A DNA stretch of 64,000 nucleotides from SG8-41 sp036555615 (GCA_036555615.1 DATBKZ010000034.1:1-64000), one strand, 5' to 3'; shown: positions 1 to 7,943, numbered from the stretch's first letter. Program-made: numbers and translations. Notes: a model not told the origin generated them from the sequence alone.

Positions 1-311
1 AGGTCGTCGGCGGTGCGGACGGTGTTGACCACGACGTACCCGTCCGGTCGGAGGCCGCCGAGCACGTCGACCTGGCGGAGCAGGGTGACGTCCTGGACGA
101 TGACCGCGTCGGGACTCACCACCGGTTCGCGCACCCGGACCGGGTCGTCGGAGAACCGGACGAACGATGCGACCGGCGCGCCCATGCGCTCCGAGCCGAA
201 GCTGGGGAAGGCCTGCGCGTGCCGCCCCTCCACGAACGCGGCGATGGACAGCATCTCGGCGCCGGTCACCACGCCCTGGCCGCCGCGCCCGTGCAGTCGA
301 ATCTGGAACAA
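1..311 (-). CDS. 2-oxoacid:ferredoxin oxidoreductase, gamma subunit (partial, N-terminal part)
   Basis: The first 103 codons of a gene that leaves the window at base 1. Reading starts at TTG (311-309), placed six bases after a perfect AGGAGG. The opening motif FQIRLHGRGGQGVVTGAEML is followed by EGRHAQAFPSFGSERMGAPV, both typical of the gamma subunit of pyruvate/2-oxoacid:ferredoxin oxidoreductases, which oxidise 2-oxoacids to acyl-CoA and reduce ferredoxin in the cytoplasm. The other subunits would lie off the window, downstream on this strand. The exact substrate cannot be told from this fragment. An FNR-like site and -10 element lie upstream, consistent with low-oxygen expression. Confidence 0.85.
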   Translation of the reverse strand, partial: MFQIRLHGRGGQGVVTGAEMLSIAAFVEGRHAQAFPSFGSERMGAPVASFVRFSDDPVRVREPVVSPDAVIVQDVTLLRQVDVLGGLRPDGYVVVNTVRTADD

Positions 312-410
312 CCGCTTCCTCCTGGTGGAAAGCTGGAGCGGTGCTTTGGATGCCGCGAGCACCCCGCACCTGCGATTGACGCAATGTAATCCGGCCGCGA
401 ACGGGCCAAT

Positions 411-424
411 TTGCGCTAGATCAA
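411..424 (-). promoter_or_regulatory. Candidate FNR/Anr box upstream of the oxidoreductase gamma gene
   Basis: The plus strand reads TTGCG-CTAG-ATCAA, eight of ten matches to the FNR half-sites TTGAT-N4-ATCAA. On the minus strand a TACATT -10-like hexamer lies at 388-383, giving a start point near 376; the box centre (417.5) then falls at about -41.5, the class II activator position. The box overlaps the last codons of the DUF6306 gene. Inference only. Confidence 0.45.
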
Positions 425-858
425 GCCGGAGGCGGAAGACACAGAGCCTCGCACGTCTCGATATTCAGCAAATGAGATTGCCGCATCGCGAAAAGGGCGT
501 CGCGCACCCAATCAGGTCCCACTCGCGGCAGCGCGTCGCCGATCCGGCGGGCAACCCATCGTTGTCCGCGATTGAGGAACTGCAGCCTCGCCGACCTGCC
601 TTCCACGGCTAGCGCCTTGTCCAGGAACTCGCCGGTTGCCGCGCTCGGCCTGCCATTCACCCTCCGAATCAGGTCGGTCAGGATCGCGCAATTTCCAGCC
701 TCGTCACGCTGCACGGCGGCGAGCTGTTTCCACGCCGGCGTGTCGCGCTCGTAATCGTTCAGGAAGGCCGCCAGCACCCTGGCGCCGGCACGCTCCGCTT
801 CGAGGAGCGTGTTGAGCAGCTCCAGGAGCTCTTCCTCGGACAGGCGCGGCGAAGTCAC
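421..858 (-). CDS. DUF6306-type ferritin-like protein
   Basis: 145 residues, all-alpha in appearance. The N-terminal half carries ELLNTLLEAERAGARVL, a glutamate-rich helix, and later LAAVQRDEAGNCAILTDLI, the pattern of ferritin-like DUF6306 proteins. The C-terminal part (VRDALFAMRQSHLLNIETCE) adds further helix and His/Glu residues. The biochemical role is not established; metal binding is an inference from the fold family. It starts three bases after the stop of the cyclo-ligase-like gene, so it is the last gene of the minus-strand group 2590-421. Confidence 0.65.
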   Translation of the reverse strand: MTSPRLSEEELLELLNTLLEAERAGARVLAAFLNDYERDTPAWKQLAAVQRDEAGNCAILTDLIRRVNGRPSAATGEFLDKALAVEGRSARLQFLNRGQRWVARRIGDALPRVGPDWVRDALFAMRQSHLLNIETCEALCLPPPA

Positions 859-861
859 GGG

Positions 862-1614
862 CTATTCCTGGCCGAGCTCGCCCGCGTAGCAGGGTGGCGA
901 GGCGTAGCCATTGGCTGCAGGTGTCGCCGCGAGTTCGTCCGGAGGCGGGCAGAGCCGGCGCGGCAGGTTGCGAAAATCCATCACTGATTTCGCTACGGAA
1001 GCCGACTCCGCCGCATCGAGCAGCGCGAGCATCCTGCCGCCCGCCCGGTAGATGCCCGCTTCGGTCACGACGAAATCCATCGGGATGTCGTGCGGCTGGG
1101 GGTATATGGTGGACAGACGCAAGGGCTCGAAGGCCACGCCGACCGAGAGCACGCGCTGCTCGAGTGCGGCGAGCGTGCGGTCGAAGTAGCCTCCGCCGTA
1201 CCCCAGACGATAGCCTCGGTGGTCGAACCCGTTCATCGGGACGATGGCGATGTCGGGCAGCAGGACTTCGGTGCCGTCGGGCACCGGGATGCCATAGGCG
1301 CCCGGCTTCATCGGCGCCCCGGGCCACCACCTCCGGAATCGCAGCGGACGCGCCTTCTCAACCACTTCCGGCAAGGCCGCAACCGCGCCCCGCTCCCGCC
1401 AGCGCCGGACCGCGAAGCGGGCGTCGAATTCGCTCCTGTACGGCCAGCAGAATCCCACTACAGCCCCCGCCGGCACGCCAAATCCCGTGTCGAGCAGCGC
1501 GGTGATCCGCCCGTTCCAGGCCTTGAGTTGCCCGGGCGCGACGGCGGTTCGTGCGGCAACAAGCTCCGCCCGCCGCGCTTTGCGCCATGCCTTGATCTCG
1601 CTCCAGCTCTGCAT
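862..1614 (-). CDS. 5-formyltetrahydrofolate cyclo-ligase family protein with C-terminal tail
   Basis: Family enzymes convert 5-formyl-THF to 5,10-methenyl-THF using ATP. The hallmark RLGYGGGYFDRTLA and the basic N-terminal helix (KAWRKARRAELVAARTAV) are present. The ATG at 1614 is preferred because it follows the stop of the reductase gene (1628); an in-frame ATG at 1650 would overlap that gene. About 45 residues after the usual family end (proline-rich, two cysteines, ending in CYAGELGQE) have no counterpart in housekeeping FAU1/YgfA enzymes. Together with the redox neighbourhood, this suggests a divergent paralogue rather than the housekeeping enzyme. Confidence 0.75.
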   Translation of the reverse strand: MQSWSEIKAWRKARRAELVAARTAVAPGQLKAWNGRITALLDTGFGVPAGAVVGFCWPYRSEFDARFAVRRWRERGAVAALPEVVEKARPLRFRRWWPGAPMKPGAYGIPVPDGTEVLLPDIAIVPMNGFDHRGYRLGYGGGYFDRTLAALEQRVLSVGVAFEPLRLSTIYPQPHDIPMDFVVTEAGIYRAGGRMLALLDAAESASVAKSVMDFRNLPRRLCPPPDELAATPAANGYASPPCYAGELGQE

Positions 1615-1627
1615 GATTTGGAACCAG

Positions 1628-2350
1628 TCAGTACCCGTAGAACTCCTCATAGTGCATGGCCTGCTCGTGGATGCCGATTTCCTCCAGCATCCGCTGCATC
1701 GCCATCGTCATCTGGGGCGGGCCCGCGAAGTAGTAGATCGGGCTCTTCAAGTCGGGCAGGTGCCGTTCCAGCATGTCGCGGCGGATGAATCCCGTCTCGC
1801 CCGACCAGCGCTGGGCCGACTTCTCCGCTTCCGCCATCGTCGCGAACAGGCGGTAGTTGCGGTTCAGCTGCTCCATCTCCTGCAGCTCCGCGAGAAATGC
1901 CGCATCCTCCGGCCGGCGATTCGAGTAAAAGAGCATGAGTCGATGCGGCAGACGCCTGCTGGCCGCATCCCGGGCCATTGCCAGGAACGGCGTGATGCCG
2001 ATGCCGCCGGCGAGAAACACCGCTGGCCGCGCGGCGTCATCATGCAGCACCATCTCGCCGTTCGGGCCATCGATCCTGACCGGTAATCCGGTCGGAGCCG
2101 CCTTCAGAACGCGCTTGAACGCCGTATCGCGCATGCGCGTGGCGATCATCAACTCGGGCTCGTGGGGCGCGCTCGCTATGGTGAACGTGCGGCCGTTGCC
2201 CTCGCCGTCAGTTTCCGGCGGGTCGACGAGCGTCATCAGCAGCGACTGGCCGGCCCGGTGCCGAAAACCCGGAGGCTTCGAGATGTAGAACGCCATCGTG
2301 CCGTCCGCCACGGTCTCCCGTCGCACCAATCGCGCGTCGTGGTTCGCCAT
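1628..2350 (-). CDS. Ferredoxin-NADP reductase-like FAD-binding oxidoreductase
   Basis: 240 residues with the FNR-type two-domain layout. The N-terminal beta-barrel has the FAD-binding RTFTIASAP motif (RxYS-like). The NAD(P)-binding domain begins AVFLAGGIGITPFLAM and ends with YYFAGPPQMTMAM and the aromatic C-terminus EEFYGY. There is no ferredoxin domain, so it needs a separate electron partner. ATG 2350 is chosen over an upstream in-frame TTG because GGAG lies six bases ahead of it. It sits directly behind the CDGSH Fe-S gene (18-base gap), which makes that protein a plausible redox partner. Confidence 0.82.
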   Translation of the reverse strand: MANHDARLVRRETVADGTMAFYISKPPGFRHRAGQSLLMTLVDPPETDGEGNGRTFTIASAPHEPELMIATRMRDTAFKRVLKAAPTGLPVRIDGPNGEMVLHDDAARPAVFLAGGIGITPFLAMARDAASRRLPHRLMLFYSNRRPEDAAFLAELQEMEQLNRNYRLFATMAEAEKSAQRWSGETGFIRRDMLERHLPDLKSPIYYFAGPPQMTMAMQRMLEEIGIHEQAMHYEEFYGY

Positions 2351-2368
2351 GTCGAGCTCCAACTCTGC

Positions 2369-2590
2369 TCAGAACGTTCGAATTCCCGCGAAAGCGTCGG
2401 CGAGCTCATGGCGCTTCCCGGCATCGTCGTACCAGTAGAGCTTGCCGGCTTCCTCGCTCCTGGCGAGCTTGTGCGAGCCGTCGCAGTACGGCTGGTTCTT
2501 CGAGAGCCCGCAACGGCAGAGATACTTGTCCTCGCCCCCGATGACCAGCTTGTAGGGCTCGGAGTAGGTGCGTTTCACGATGCGTGCCAT
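2369..2590 (-). CDS. CDGSH iron-sulfur domain protein
   Basis: 73 residues. The cluster motif is complete: C25-R-C27-GLSKNQP-Y-C36-DGSH40, i.e. CxCx2Sx3PxCDGSH, which binds a redox-active, proton-coupled [2Fe-2S] cluster through three Cys and one His. Small stand-alone CDGSH proteins are soluble in bacteria. It is the first gene of a minus-strand group with the reductase, cyclo-ligase-like and ferritin-like genes, which suggests a role in electron transfer or Fe-S/iron homeostasis. Confidence 0.9.
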   Translation of the reverse strand: MARIVKRTYSEPYKLVIGGEDKYLCRCGLSKNQPYCDGSHKLARSEEAGKLYWYDDAGKRHELADAFAGIRTF

Positions 2591-2602
2591 AACCGTCCCC
2601 CG

Positions 2603-3307
2603 TCAGATGAACTTCGCTGGAAACTGCTTGGCAATCGCTCCGGCGAGCGCGTCGGCGATGGCGTACATGTGCTTTTTCATCGCTTCCCAGGTCTGCGCTT
2701 CCTGCGCGTACTGCCTGCTCTTGAGCTGCTGGTTCTGCTGGACGTGATGGCCGCCGTGCGCAAGCAGCAATCCGTTCAGCGTGTCAAACGGCAAATTCGG
2801 ATTGGCTCCGCTCAGGAACCTTGCGATCTCGGTTGCATTGGCAGTCAGGCTCTTGATCGCCGCGTCCTGCCTGGCCTGGCTGCCCGCCACGGTCGCGTCC
2901 AGGTGCTGCTTGACCGCGCCATAATGCCCGGCCAGTAGCGCGAACAGTCTCTCGGAGGCCGCCTTGCCATAGAACGGCTCGATCGAAGCGGCAATCGCCC
3001 TGGCATTGGCAACTACCTCTTTCTCCGCCGCCGCTGCGGCGGTCTTATTGCCGGCAAGGATGTCCGTGACAACGTTCCGCACCCAGAAGATGTGGCCCAC
3101 CCACAGGTCGCGTTGTGCGGCACCGGCTTCGGCGATCTTGGCCTGCGCGGGTGCTCGTGCCACGACACGCTGCGCGTCTTGTGCGCGCGCCGGGACGGCC
3201 GCAAACAGGAATGCCGCCACGATCGAGGCCGCCATTGCGAAACGAACCAGGGCGCCTGCCGGAGTCAAACCCCTGAGCGCAGCGCCTGTGAATGCTGTTG
3301 ATTTCAC
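2603..3307 (-). CDS. Secreted histidine-containing helical protein of unknown function
   Basis: 234 residues from a GTG at 3307, preceded by AAAGGAGAAA at good spacing; the frame is open further upstream but that part looks non-coding. A signal peptide is clear (basic start, hydrophobic AAFLFAAVPARA, cleavage before QDA). The mature part is helical with regularly placed histidines: LWVGHIFWVRNVV, AGHYGAVKQHLDA and LAHGGHHVQQNQQ. This resembles a DinB- or hemerythrin-like four-helix bundle, but I do not recognise the family. It ends 12 bases before the CDGSH gene on the same strand and could be co-transcribed. Confidence 0.6.
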   Translation of the reverse strand: MKSTAFTGAALRGLTPAGALVRFAMAASIVAAFLFAAVPARAQDAQRVVARAPAQAKIAEAGAAQRDLWVGHIFWVRNVVTDILAGNKTAAAAAEKEVVANARAIAASIEPFYGKAASERLFALLAGHYGAVKQHLDATVAGSQARQDAAIKSLTANATEIARFLSGANPNLPFDTLNGLLLAHGGHHVQQNQQLKSRQYAQEAQTWEAMKKHMYAIADALAGAIAKQFPAKFI

Positions 3308-3359
3308 GACTTTCTCCTTTGTCGGTTTGGTGGTGGCGCGGCGGCCCCTGCCGAGACGT

Positions 3360-3779
3360 TCAGTCAGGACGGCCCCCCGCCGATGGGCGGGCCGATACAT
3401 GGTGTTTCCCGTTTGCCCGCGATTTCGTCCCGGCGCAGCGCCGCTCCTCAAGTACCTCGCGCAGCACGACTGCGTTATTGCGAGCCGTATTGCGCGCGCC
3501 ATAGAGCAGTGTCACGCGGCCACGGCGCCGCAGCTCATCGAGCAGGCGCAGGAGATCCGCGCGCTGCGCAAGCTCGTCGCGATACTTCGCCGCGAACGAC
3601 TCCCAGCGGCCGGGTTTGTGTCCGTACCAGCGGCGCAACGCATCGCTCGGCGCGGCGTCCCTGAGCCAGAAGTCCACCGCCAGCTCATTCTTGCTCAGGC
3701 CGCGCGGCCAGAGGCGATCGACGAGGACGCGTATTCCGTCGCTGGGCGAGGCCGGCTCGTACGCGCGCTTCAAGGACAC
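3360..3779 (-). CDS. DUF488 family protein
   Basis: The core matches small DUF488 proteins: SLKRAYEPASPSDGIRVLVD, then RLWPRGLSKNEL, WLRDAAPSDALRRWYGH, WESFAAKYRDEL and RVTLLYGARNTARNNAVVL. The biochemical role is unknown. The GTG at 3779 gives the usual family start just before SLKRAY; in-frame ATGs upstream (3857, 3935) would add an Arg-rich stretch with no family similarity, so the start is uncertain. A 20-30-residue low-complexity C-terminal tail extends past the usual end. Confidence 0.75.
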   Translation of the reverse strand: MSLKRAYEPASPSDGIRVLVDRLWPRGLSKNELAVDFWLRDAAPSDALRRWYGHKPGRWESFAAKYRDELAQRADLLRLLDELRRRGRVTLLYGARNTARNNAVVLREVLEERRCAGTKSRANGKHHVSARPSAGGRPD

Positions 3780-4009
3780 CGTGCAGCGCGCGCCGCGCGC
3801 CCGGACACGCCTCGCGACCCTGTGGCTGGTTGGCCGATGCGTACTGGGCTGCTCCATGGTAGCTACCCGGCATGGCGCCCGGCGCGATGGGTTCGCGTCG
3901 TCGGCGTAAGGCAAACCCGGGAGCTGGAATGGCATGTGGTGCTTCGTGAGCGGTGCTCGATGTGCCCGTCATGATCGGCCTGGCTCACGGATAAGTAAAG
4001 CGAATCTTA

Positions 4010-4039
4010 TTGCTACTACAAAGCAAATTAGTTGATAAT
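4010..4039 (+). promoter_or_regulatory. Candidate sigma-70 promoter of the LysR gene
   Basis: TTGCTA (4010-4015), an 18-base spacer and GATAAT (4034-4039), in an AT-rich stretch that stands out from the GC-rich surroundings. The predicted start point is near 4046, about 30 bases before the GTG start. Confidence 0.5.
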
Positions 4040-4075
4040 AAAGGCCCATTGCTCGAAATTCCGGGGGAAGTGACC

Positions 4076-4996
4076 GTGGACATTACCCTCGCACGCACGT
4101 TTCTAGAAATCGCCGCGACCGGCAGCTTCCTGCGCGCCGCGGAACGCCTGCATGTCACGCAGACCGCGATCAGCGCGCGCGTGCGCACGCTGGAGGTGCT
4201 GCTCGGGCGAAAGCTCTTCGTCCGCAACCGCGCCGGCGCGTCGCTCACGTCGGCCGGGGAGCAGTTCCAGCGCTACGCGCAGACGCTCGTGCAAGTCTGG
4301 GAGCGGGCCCGCCATCAGGTTGCGGTTCCGCCCGGCCGGCGGGCGGTCGTGACCGTGGGCGGCGAGCTGAGCCTGTGGAACCCCCTGCTGCTCGACTGGC
4401 TGCTCTGGATGCGGCAGGCATCGCCGCAGCTCGCGCTGCGCGCCGAGGTGGGATTGCCCGAGAGCCTGATCAACCAGGTTGCGGAGGGGATCCTCGACAT
4501 CGCGGTTGTCTACGCTCCGCACCAGAGGCCCGGCTTGAAGATCGAGTTGCTGATCGAGGAAAAGCTCGTTCTCGTCACGACCTCACGCCGCGGCCAGGCG
4601 CAGCGGGCGACGGACTATGTTTTCGTTGATTGGGGTGCCGACTTCGCGGCGCGGCACAACCTGGCGTTTCCTGATTTGTCCAACGCCGGGACCTTCGTCG
4701 GGCTCGGGCCGCTCGGACTGCAATACATACTCGAGGCCGGCGGCTCCGGCTACTTCCGCATGAACGTCGTGCGGCCCTACCTGGAGAGCGGACAGCTTCG
4801 CCTTGTTCCCGGCGCCGCTGAATTCGCGTACCCCGCTTACGCCGTCTATTCGGAGCATGCGGATGCCCAGATCGTGACCCCGGCCCTGGTTGGGCTGCGG
4901 CACGTCGCCGGACCGGATTTCCGCCGCGCCCCACGCGCGCAGGGCCGCCGCTCGAGCGCATCCGGCCGGCTCCGAGCAACGCCCACACCGCGTTGA
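4076..4996 (+). CDS. LysR-family transcriptional regulator
   Basis: 306 residues. The N-terminal winged helix-turn-helix (residues 1-60) reads DITLARTFLEIAATGSFLRA, then AERLHVTQTAISARVRTLE and GRKLFVRNRAGASLTSAG, an archetypal LysR DNA-binding domain. The remainder is a periplasmic-binding-protein-like effector domain (LALRAEVGLPESLINQVAEG, DIAVVYAPHQRPGL). GTG 4076 is chosen because GGGGGAAG precedes it and the HTH begins at once; the open frame reaches back to 4010. The ligand is unknown. No divergent partner is close: the upstream DUF488 gene starts about 300 bases away, and PhoD lies convergently downstream. Confidence 0.9.
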   Translation: MDITLARTFLEIAATGSFLRAAERLHVTQTAISARVRTLEVLLGRKLFVRNRAGASLTSAGEQFQRYAQTLVQVWERARHQVAVPPGRRAVVTVGGELSLWNPLLLDWLLWMRQASPQLALRAEVGLPESLINQVAEGILDIAVVYAPHQRPGLKIELLIEEKLVLVTTSRRGQAQRATDYVFVDWGADFAARHNLAFPDLSNAGTFVGLGPLGLQYILEAGGSGYFRMNVVRPYLESGQLRLVPGAAEFAYPAYAVYSEHADAQIVTPALVGLRHVAGPDFRRAPRAQGRRSSASGRLRATPTPR

Positions 4997-5033
4997 ACGG
5001 CTCGACGCAATGCCGTTCGAAAGCGATCTGCGT

Positions 5034-6581
5034 TCAAGCGCCGCGCTGGGCGCCGGGCCGGCCGTCCTCGACGGTGAAGCTGGCAAGCGTGCGCACCGGC
5101 GTCCGGGGATCCGTGACATCGGCTACCGTCCGGAAGCGGGCCACGCAGCGCTTCGCACCCAGCTCGAGCACGCCGTAGCCGCGGCGCGTGCCGCTGGCAA
5201 AGCGCAGGTGCGGGTTCTCGTCGAGCCACGCCTGCGTCTGCTTGAACGAGGGGCCCTGCGACGTGATCGAGCTCGAGCCGAACTCGGTCGCCGCGACGGC
5301 AGCGGCCGGATCGTTGAAGTCGGCCTTCAGGTCGGCCGCGATGAACGTGTGCACGTCGCCCCCGATGACGACCGGGTTGGCCGCGCCGCTTCCCGCGACA
5401 CTGCGCAGCAGCCGGGCGCGCGCCGCGGGATAGCCGTCCCAGCCGTCGGTCCAGAACGACTGCCCCTCTCCAGGCGTGCGGTCCACTTGCGTCATCAGTG
5501 TCTGCTGCGCGATCACGTTCCAGCGCGCGCGCGAGGCAGCGAGCCCTTCGCTCAACCACTGTTCCTGCGCCGGCCCGAGCAGCGTCAGCGCCGGATCGGA
5601 GAACTCCGGGCAGTCTGCGACTGACACGACATTACTGCCGCCGCGTCCGGGACGCGGGCACACCTGGTGCGAGCGATATTGGCGGTTATCCAGGACATGG
5701 AACGCGGCGAGCCCACCGAATTGCGCTTGGGTGTAGATGCGCATGCCCGGCCCGCGCGGCCGCATGCGCGCGGGCAGCGGCATGTGCTCGAAATGGGCGC
5801 GGTAGGCAGCGGCGCGGCGCTCGAGAAAAACCTTCGGGTCATCGAGATATTGCGACCGGTCGTTCGCGTAGTCGTTCTGAACCTCGTGATCGTCCCACGT
5901 GACGAGCCACGGGTAGGCAGCGTGCGCCGCCTGGAGATCGGGGTCGCTCTTGTAGAGCGCGTAGCGGTTGCGGTATTCGGCGAGCGTCCACGGCTCCTCG
6001 GTGCCGTGCTTGCGCACGTGAACCCGGCCCCACGAGGACTCGTAGATGTAGTCGCCCAGATGGATGACGAGGTCGAGATCCTCCTCGGCCATGTGGCGAT
6101 AGGCGGCGTACCACCCTTGCTCGTACTGCTGGCAGGCTGCGAAGGCAAGGCGCATGCGCTCCACCGGCCCGGGCTGCGGCGCCGTGCGCGTCCTGCCGAC
6201 GGGACTCGTCGCACCGCCGGCGTGGAAGCGGTAGAAATACCAGCGCCCCGCGTCGAGCCCGGTGACCTCGGCGCGCACCGAGTGCGCCCAGTCGGGCGAG
6301 GCGATCTCGGTGCCGCGGCGCACGATGCTGCGAAAGGACTCCTCAGCCGCGACTTCCCACGCGACCTCGACGGCGGCCGGGGGCATGCCGCCGCCTGCGA
6401 GCGGCTCCGGGGCGAGCCGCGTCCACAGCACGAAGCCCCCTTCATCCGGGTAACCTGACGCGACGCCAAGGGTGTAGGGGTATTTCTCGAAGCGCGGCTG
6501 CGCCAGCAACCGGGAGAACGGCAGCGCCGCGCCAGCGAGTCCGGCAGCGTAACCGATGAATTCGCGGCGGGATATCGGCAT
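5034..6581 (-). CDS. phoD: PhoD-family alkaline phosphatase/phosphodiesterase, Tat-exported
   Basis: 515 residues starting at ATG 6581 with a twin-arginine signal (ISRREFIGYAAGLAGAALPF), so it is exported folded. PhoD hydrolyses phosphate mono- and diesters using a metal centre. The PhoD N-terminal domain (YPYTLGVASGYPDEGGFVLW) is followed by the metallophosphatase part with IHLGDYIYE, TWDDHEVQNDY and VIGGDVHTF. The same frame is open for another 1.8 kb upstream, but that part is antisense to the DUF2520 and PPK2 genes and is not coding. It is convergent with LysR, and no Pho box was evident. Confidence 0.92.
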   Translation of the reverse strand: MPISRREFIGYAAGLAGAALPFSRLLAQPRFEKYPYTLGVASGYPDEGGFVLWTRLAPEPLAGGGMPPAAVEVAWEVAAEESFRSIVRRGTEIASPDWAHSVRAEVTGLDAGRWYFYRFHAGGATSPVGRTRTAPQPGPVERMRLAFAACQQYEQGWYAAYRHMAEEDLDLVIHLGDYIYESSWGRVHVRKHGTEEPWTLAEYRNRYALYKSDPDLQAAHAAYPWLVTWDDHEVQNDYANDRSQYLDDPKVFLERRAAAYRAHFEHMPLPARMRPRGPGMRIYTQAQFGGLAAFHVLDNRQYRSHQVCPRPGRGGSNVVSVADCPEFSDPALTLLGPAQEQWLSEGLAASRARWNVIAQQTLMTQVDRTPGEGQSFWTDGWDGYPAARARLLRSVAGSGAANPVVIGGDVHTFIAADLKADFNDPAAAVAATEFGSSSITSQGPSFKQTQAWLDENPHLRFASGTRRGYGVLELGAKRCVARFRTVADVTDPRTPVRTLASFTVEDGRPGAQRGA

Positions 6582-6716
6582 GGCTTTGCAGCGCGTGAGC
6601 GATTGAGGGCGCCAGTGCACTATAACGGATGCCGGTCGCGGTGCGCTGACAACCCAGGGGGCGCTCGCGCGCAAGCGGGCGAATTTCCCCCGCGGAAGGA
6701 CTACAATGGAACCGGC

Positions 6717-7010
6717 ATGGACTCCAGGGATTTCCGGCAATCGCTGACGGCCGCGCGCCCCCCGCGCGGACTGCCCCCGGCGCTGCGCGCGCTGTGGCAC
6801 GCGGCCCGCGGCAACTGGAACCGCGCCCATGACATCGTGGCCGCGCAGGACGGCAGGGCCGCCGCGCGCGTGCACGCCTTCATTCACCGCAAGCAGGGCG
6901 ATATCGTGAACGCGGACTACTGGTACTACCGGGCGGGTGCGGTGCGGCCGCGCAGCGGGCTCGACAAGGAGTGGCGGAGGCTGGTGCAGCAGTTCCTCAG
7001 CCGGACGTGA
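6717..7010 (+). CDS. Small conserved-looking hypothetical protein
   Basis: 97 residues, no signal peptide or membrane segment. ATG 6717 follows a purine-rich GGAACCGGC. The sequence is basic in the middle and has a notable stretch AFIHRKQGDIVNADYWYYRA, typical of a small proteobacterial hypothetical family, followed by LDKEWRRLVQQFL. No function can be assigned. It is followed by a 20-bp inverted repeat and the DUF2520 gene, all on the plus strand. Confidence 0.6.
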   Translation: MDSRDFRQSLTAARPPRGLPPALRALWHAARGNWNRAHDIVAAQDGRAAARVHAFIHRKQGDIVNADYWYYRAGAVRPRSGLDKEWRRLVQQFLSRT

Positions 7011-7019
7011 TGCGGTCAG

Positions 7020-7041
7020 CATTCCCGCCTGCGCGGGAATG
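7020..7041. repeat. dRS3-type inverted repeat
   Basis: The core ATTCCCGCCTGCGCGGGAAT (7021-7040) fits the ATTCCC-N8-GGGAAT pattern known as dRS3 in Neisseria. The arms are 9 bp with a 4-base loop. It lies in the 57-base gap between two plus-strand genes. Only one copy was seen in the window. Confidence 0.6.
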
Positions 7042-7067
7042 ACATTCAGGTCCCGCTCGCTGCGCAA

Positions 7068-7943
7068 ATGAAGACGCTCAACATCATCGGCTCCGGCCGG
7101 GTCGGCCGGGCCTGCGGGCAGATGTGGGCGCGGGCCGGAGTGTTCGCGATCCAGGACGTGCTGACGCGCTCGCGCGAAAGCGCCGCGGAGGCCGTGACGT
7201 TCATCGGGGCGGGGCGCGCGACGGGCGCCCTCGACGAGATGCGCGGCGCCGATGTCTGGATGATTGCCACGCGCGATGACGCGATCGTGCCGAGCTGCGT
7301 GGCGCTGGCTGCTTCCGGCAAGGTCACTCCCGACGACATCGTGTTCCATGTCAGCGGGGCGACGCCCTCGACCGATCTCGGTGCGGTGAAGAAGCAGGGC
7401 GCGCTGATCGCCAGCGTGCACCCGATCAAGACCTTCAGCGACGCCACGCAGGCGGTGGAGAGCTTTCCCGGCACCTATTGCAGCGCCGAGGGCGACGCCG
7501 GGGCGCTCGCCGTGCTCCGGCCTGCGTTCGAGCGCATCGGCGCGAAGGTGTTTGACATCGTCTCCGGAATGAAACCGATCTATCATGCGGGCGGCATATT
7601 CGCGTGCAACTATCTCGCGGCGTTGATCGAGGCGGCGATGCGCGCGCACGAGAAGGCGGGAATCCCGCGCGCCGCTTCCCTCGCTGCGCTGGAGCCCCTC
7701 GTGCGCGAGACGGTCGACGCAATCTTTGAGCACGGACCGGCGCGGGCGCTGACGGGCCCGATCTCGCGCGGCGACGTGGCGACGGTCAGGCGCCAGCTCG
7801 CGCGGGTGCGCGAGTGGGACCGCGGTATGGGCGAGCTTTATCGCGGCCTCGGGCTGCTCGCGGTGGCGCTTGCCGAGAGCGACCAGCGGCTCGATGCCCG
7901 GCGGGCAGCCGACCTGCGCACCGCCCTCGCGGGCAATTCGTGA
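7068..7943 (+). CDS. Rossmann-like and DUF2520 domain protein
   Basis: 291 residues. The N-terminal Rossmann fold begins MKTLNIIGSGRVGRACG, a GxGxxG dinucleotide-binding loop, and contains GADVWMIATRDDAIV and VFHVSGATPSTDL. The C-terminal helical DUF2520 domain (GGIFACNYLAALIEAAMRAH, LTGPISRGDVATVRRQL) completes the architecture, which resembles short-chain 2-hydroxyacid or F420-dependent oxidoreductases. The substrate is unknown. The next gene (PPK2) starts about 20 bases downstream, suggesting one transcript. Confidence 0.85.
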   Translation: MKTLNIIGSGRVGRACGQMWARAGVFAIQDVLTRSRESAAEAVTFIGAGRATGALDEMRGADVWMIATRDDAIVPSCVALAASGKVTPDDIVFHVSGATPSTDLGAVKKQGALIASVHPIKTFSDATQAVESFPGTYCSAEGDAGALAVLRPAFERIGAKVFDIVSGMKPIYHAGGIFACNYLAALIEAAMRAHEKAGIPRAASLAALEPLVRETVDAIFEHGPARALTGPISRGDVATVRRQLARVREWDRGMGELYRGLGLLAVALAESDQRLDARRAADLRTALAGNS

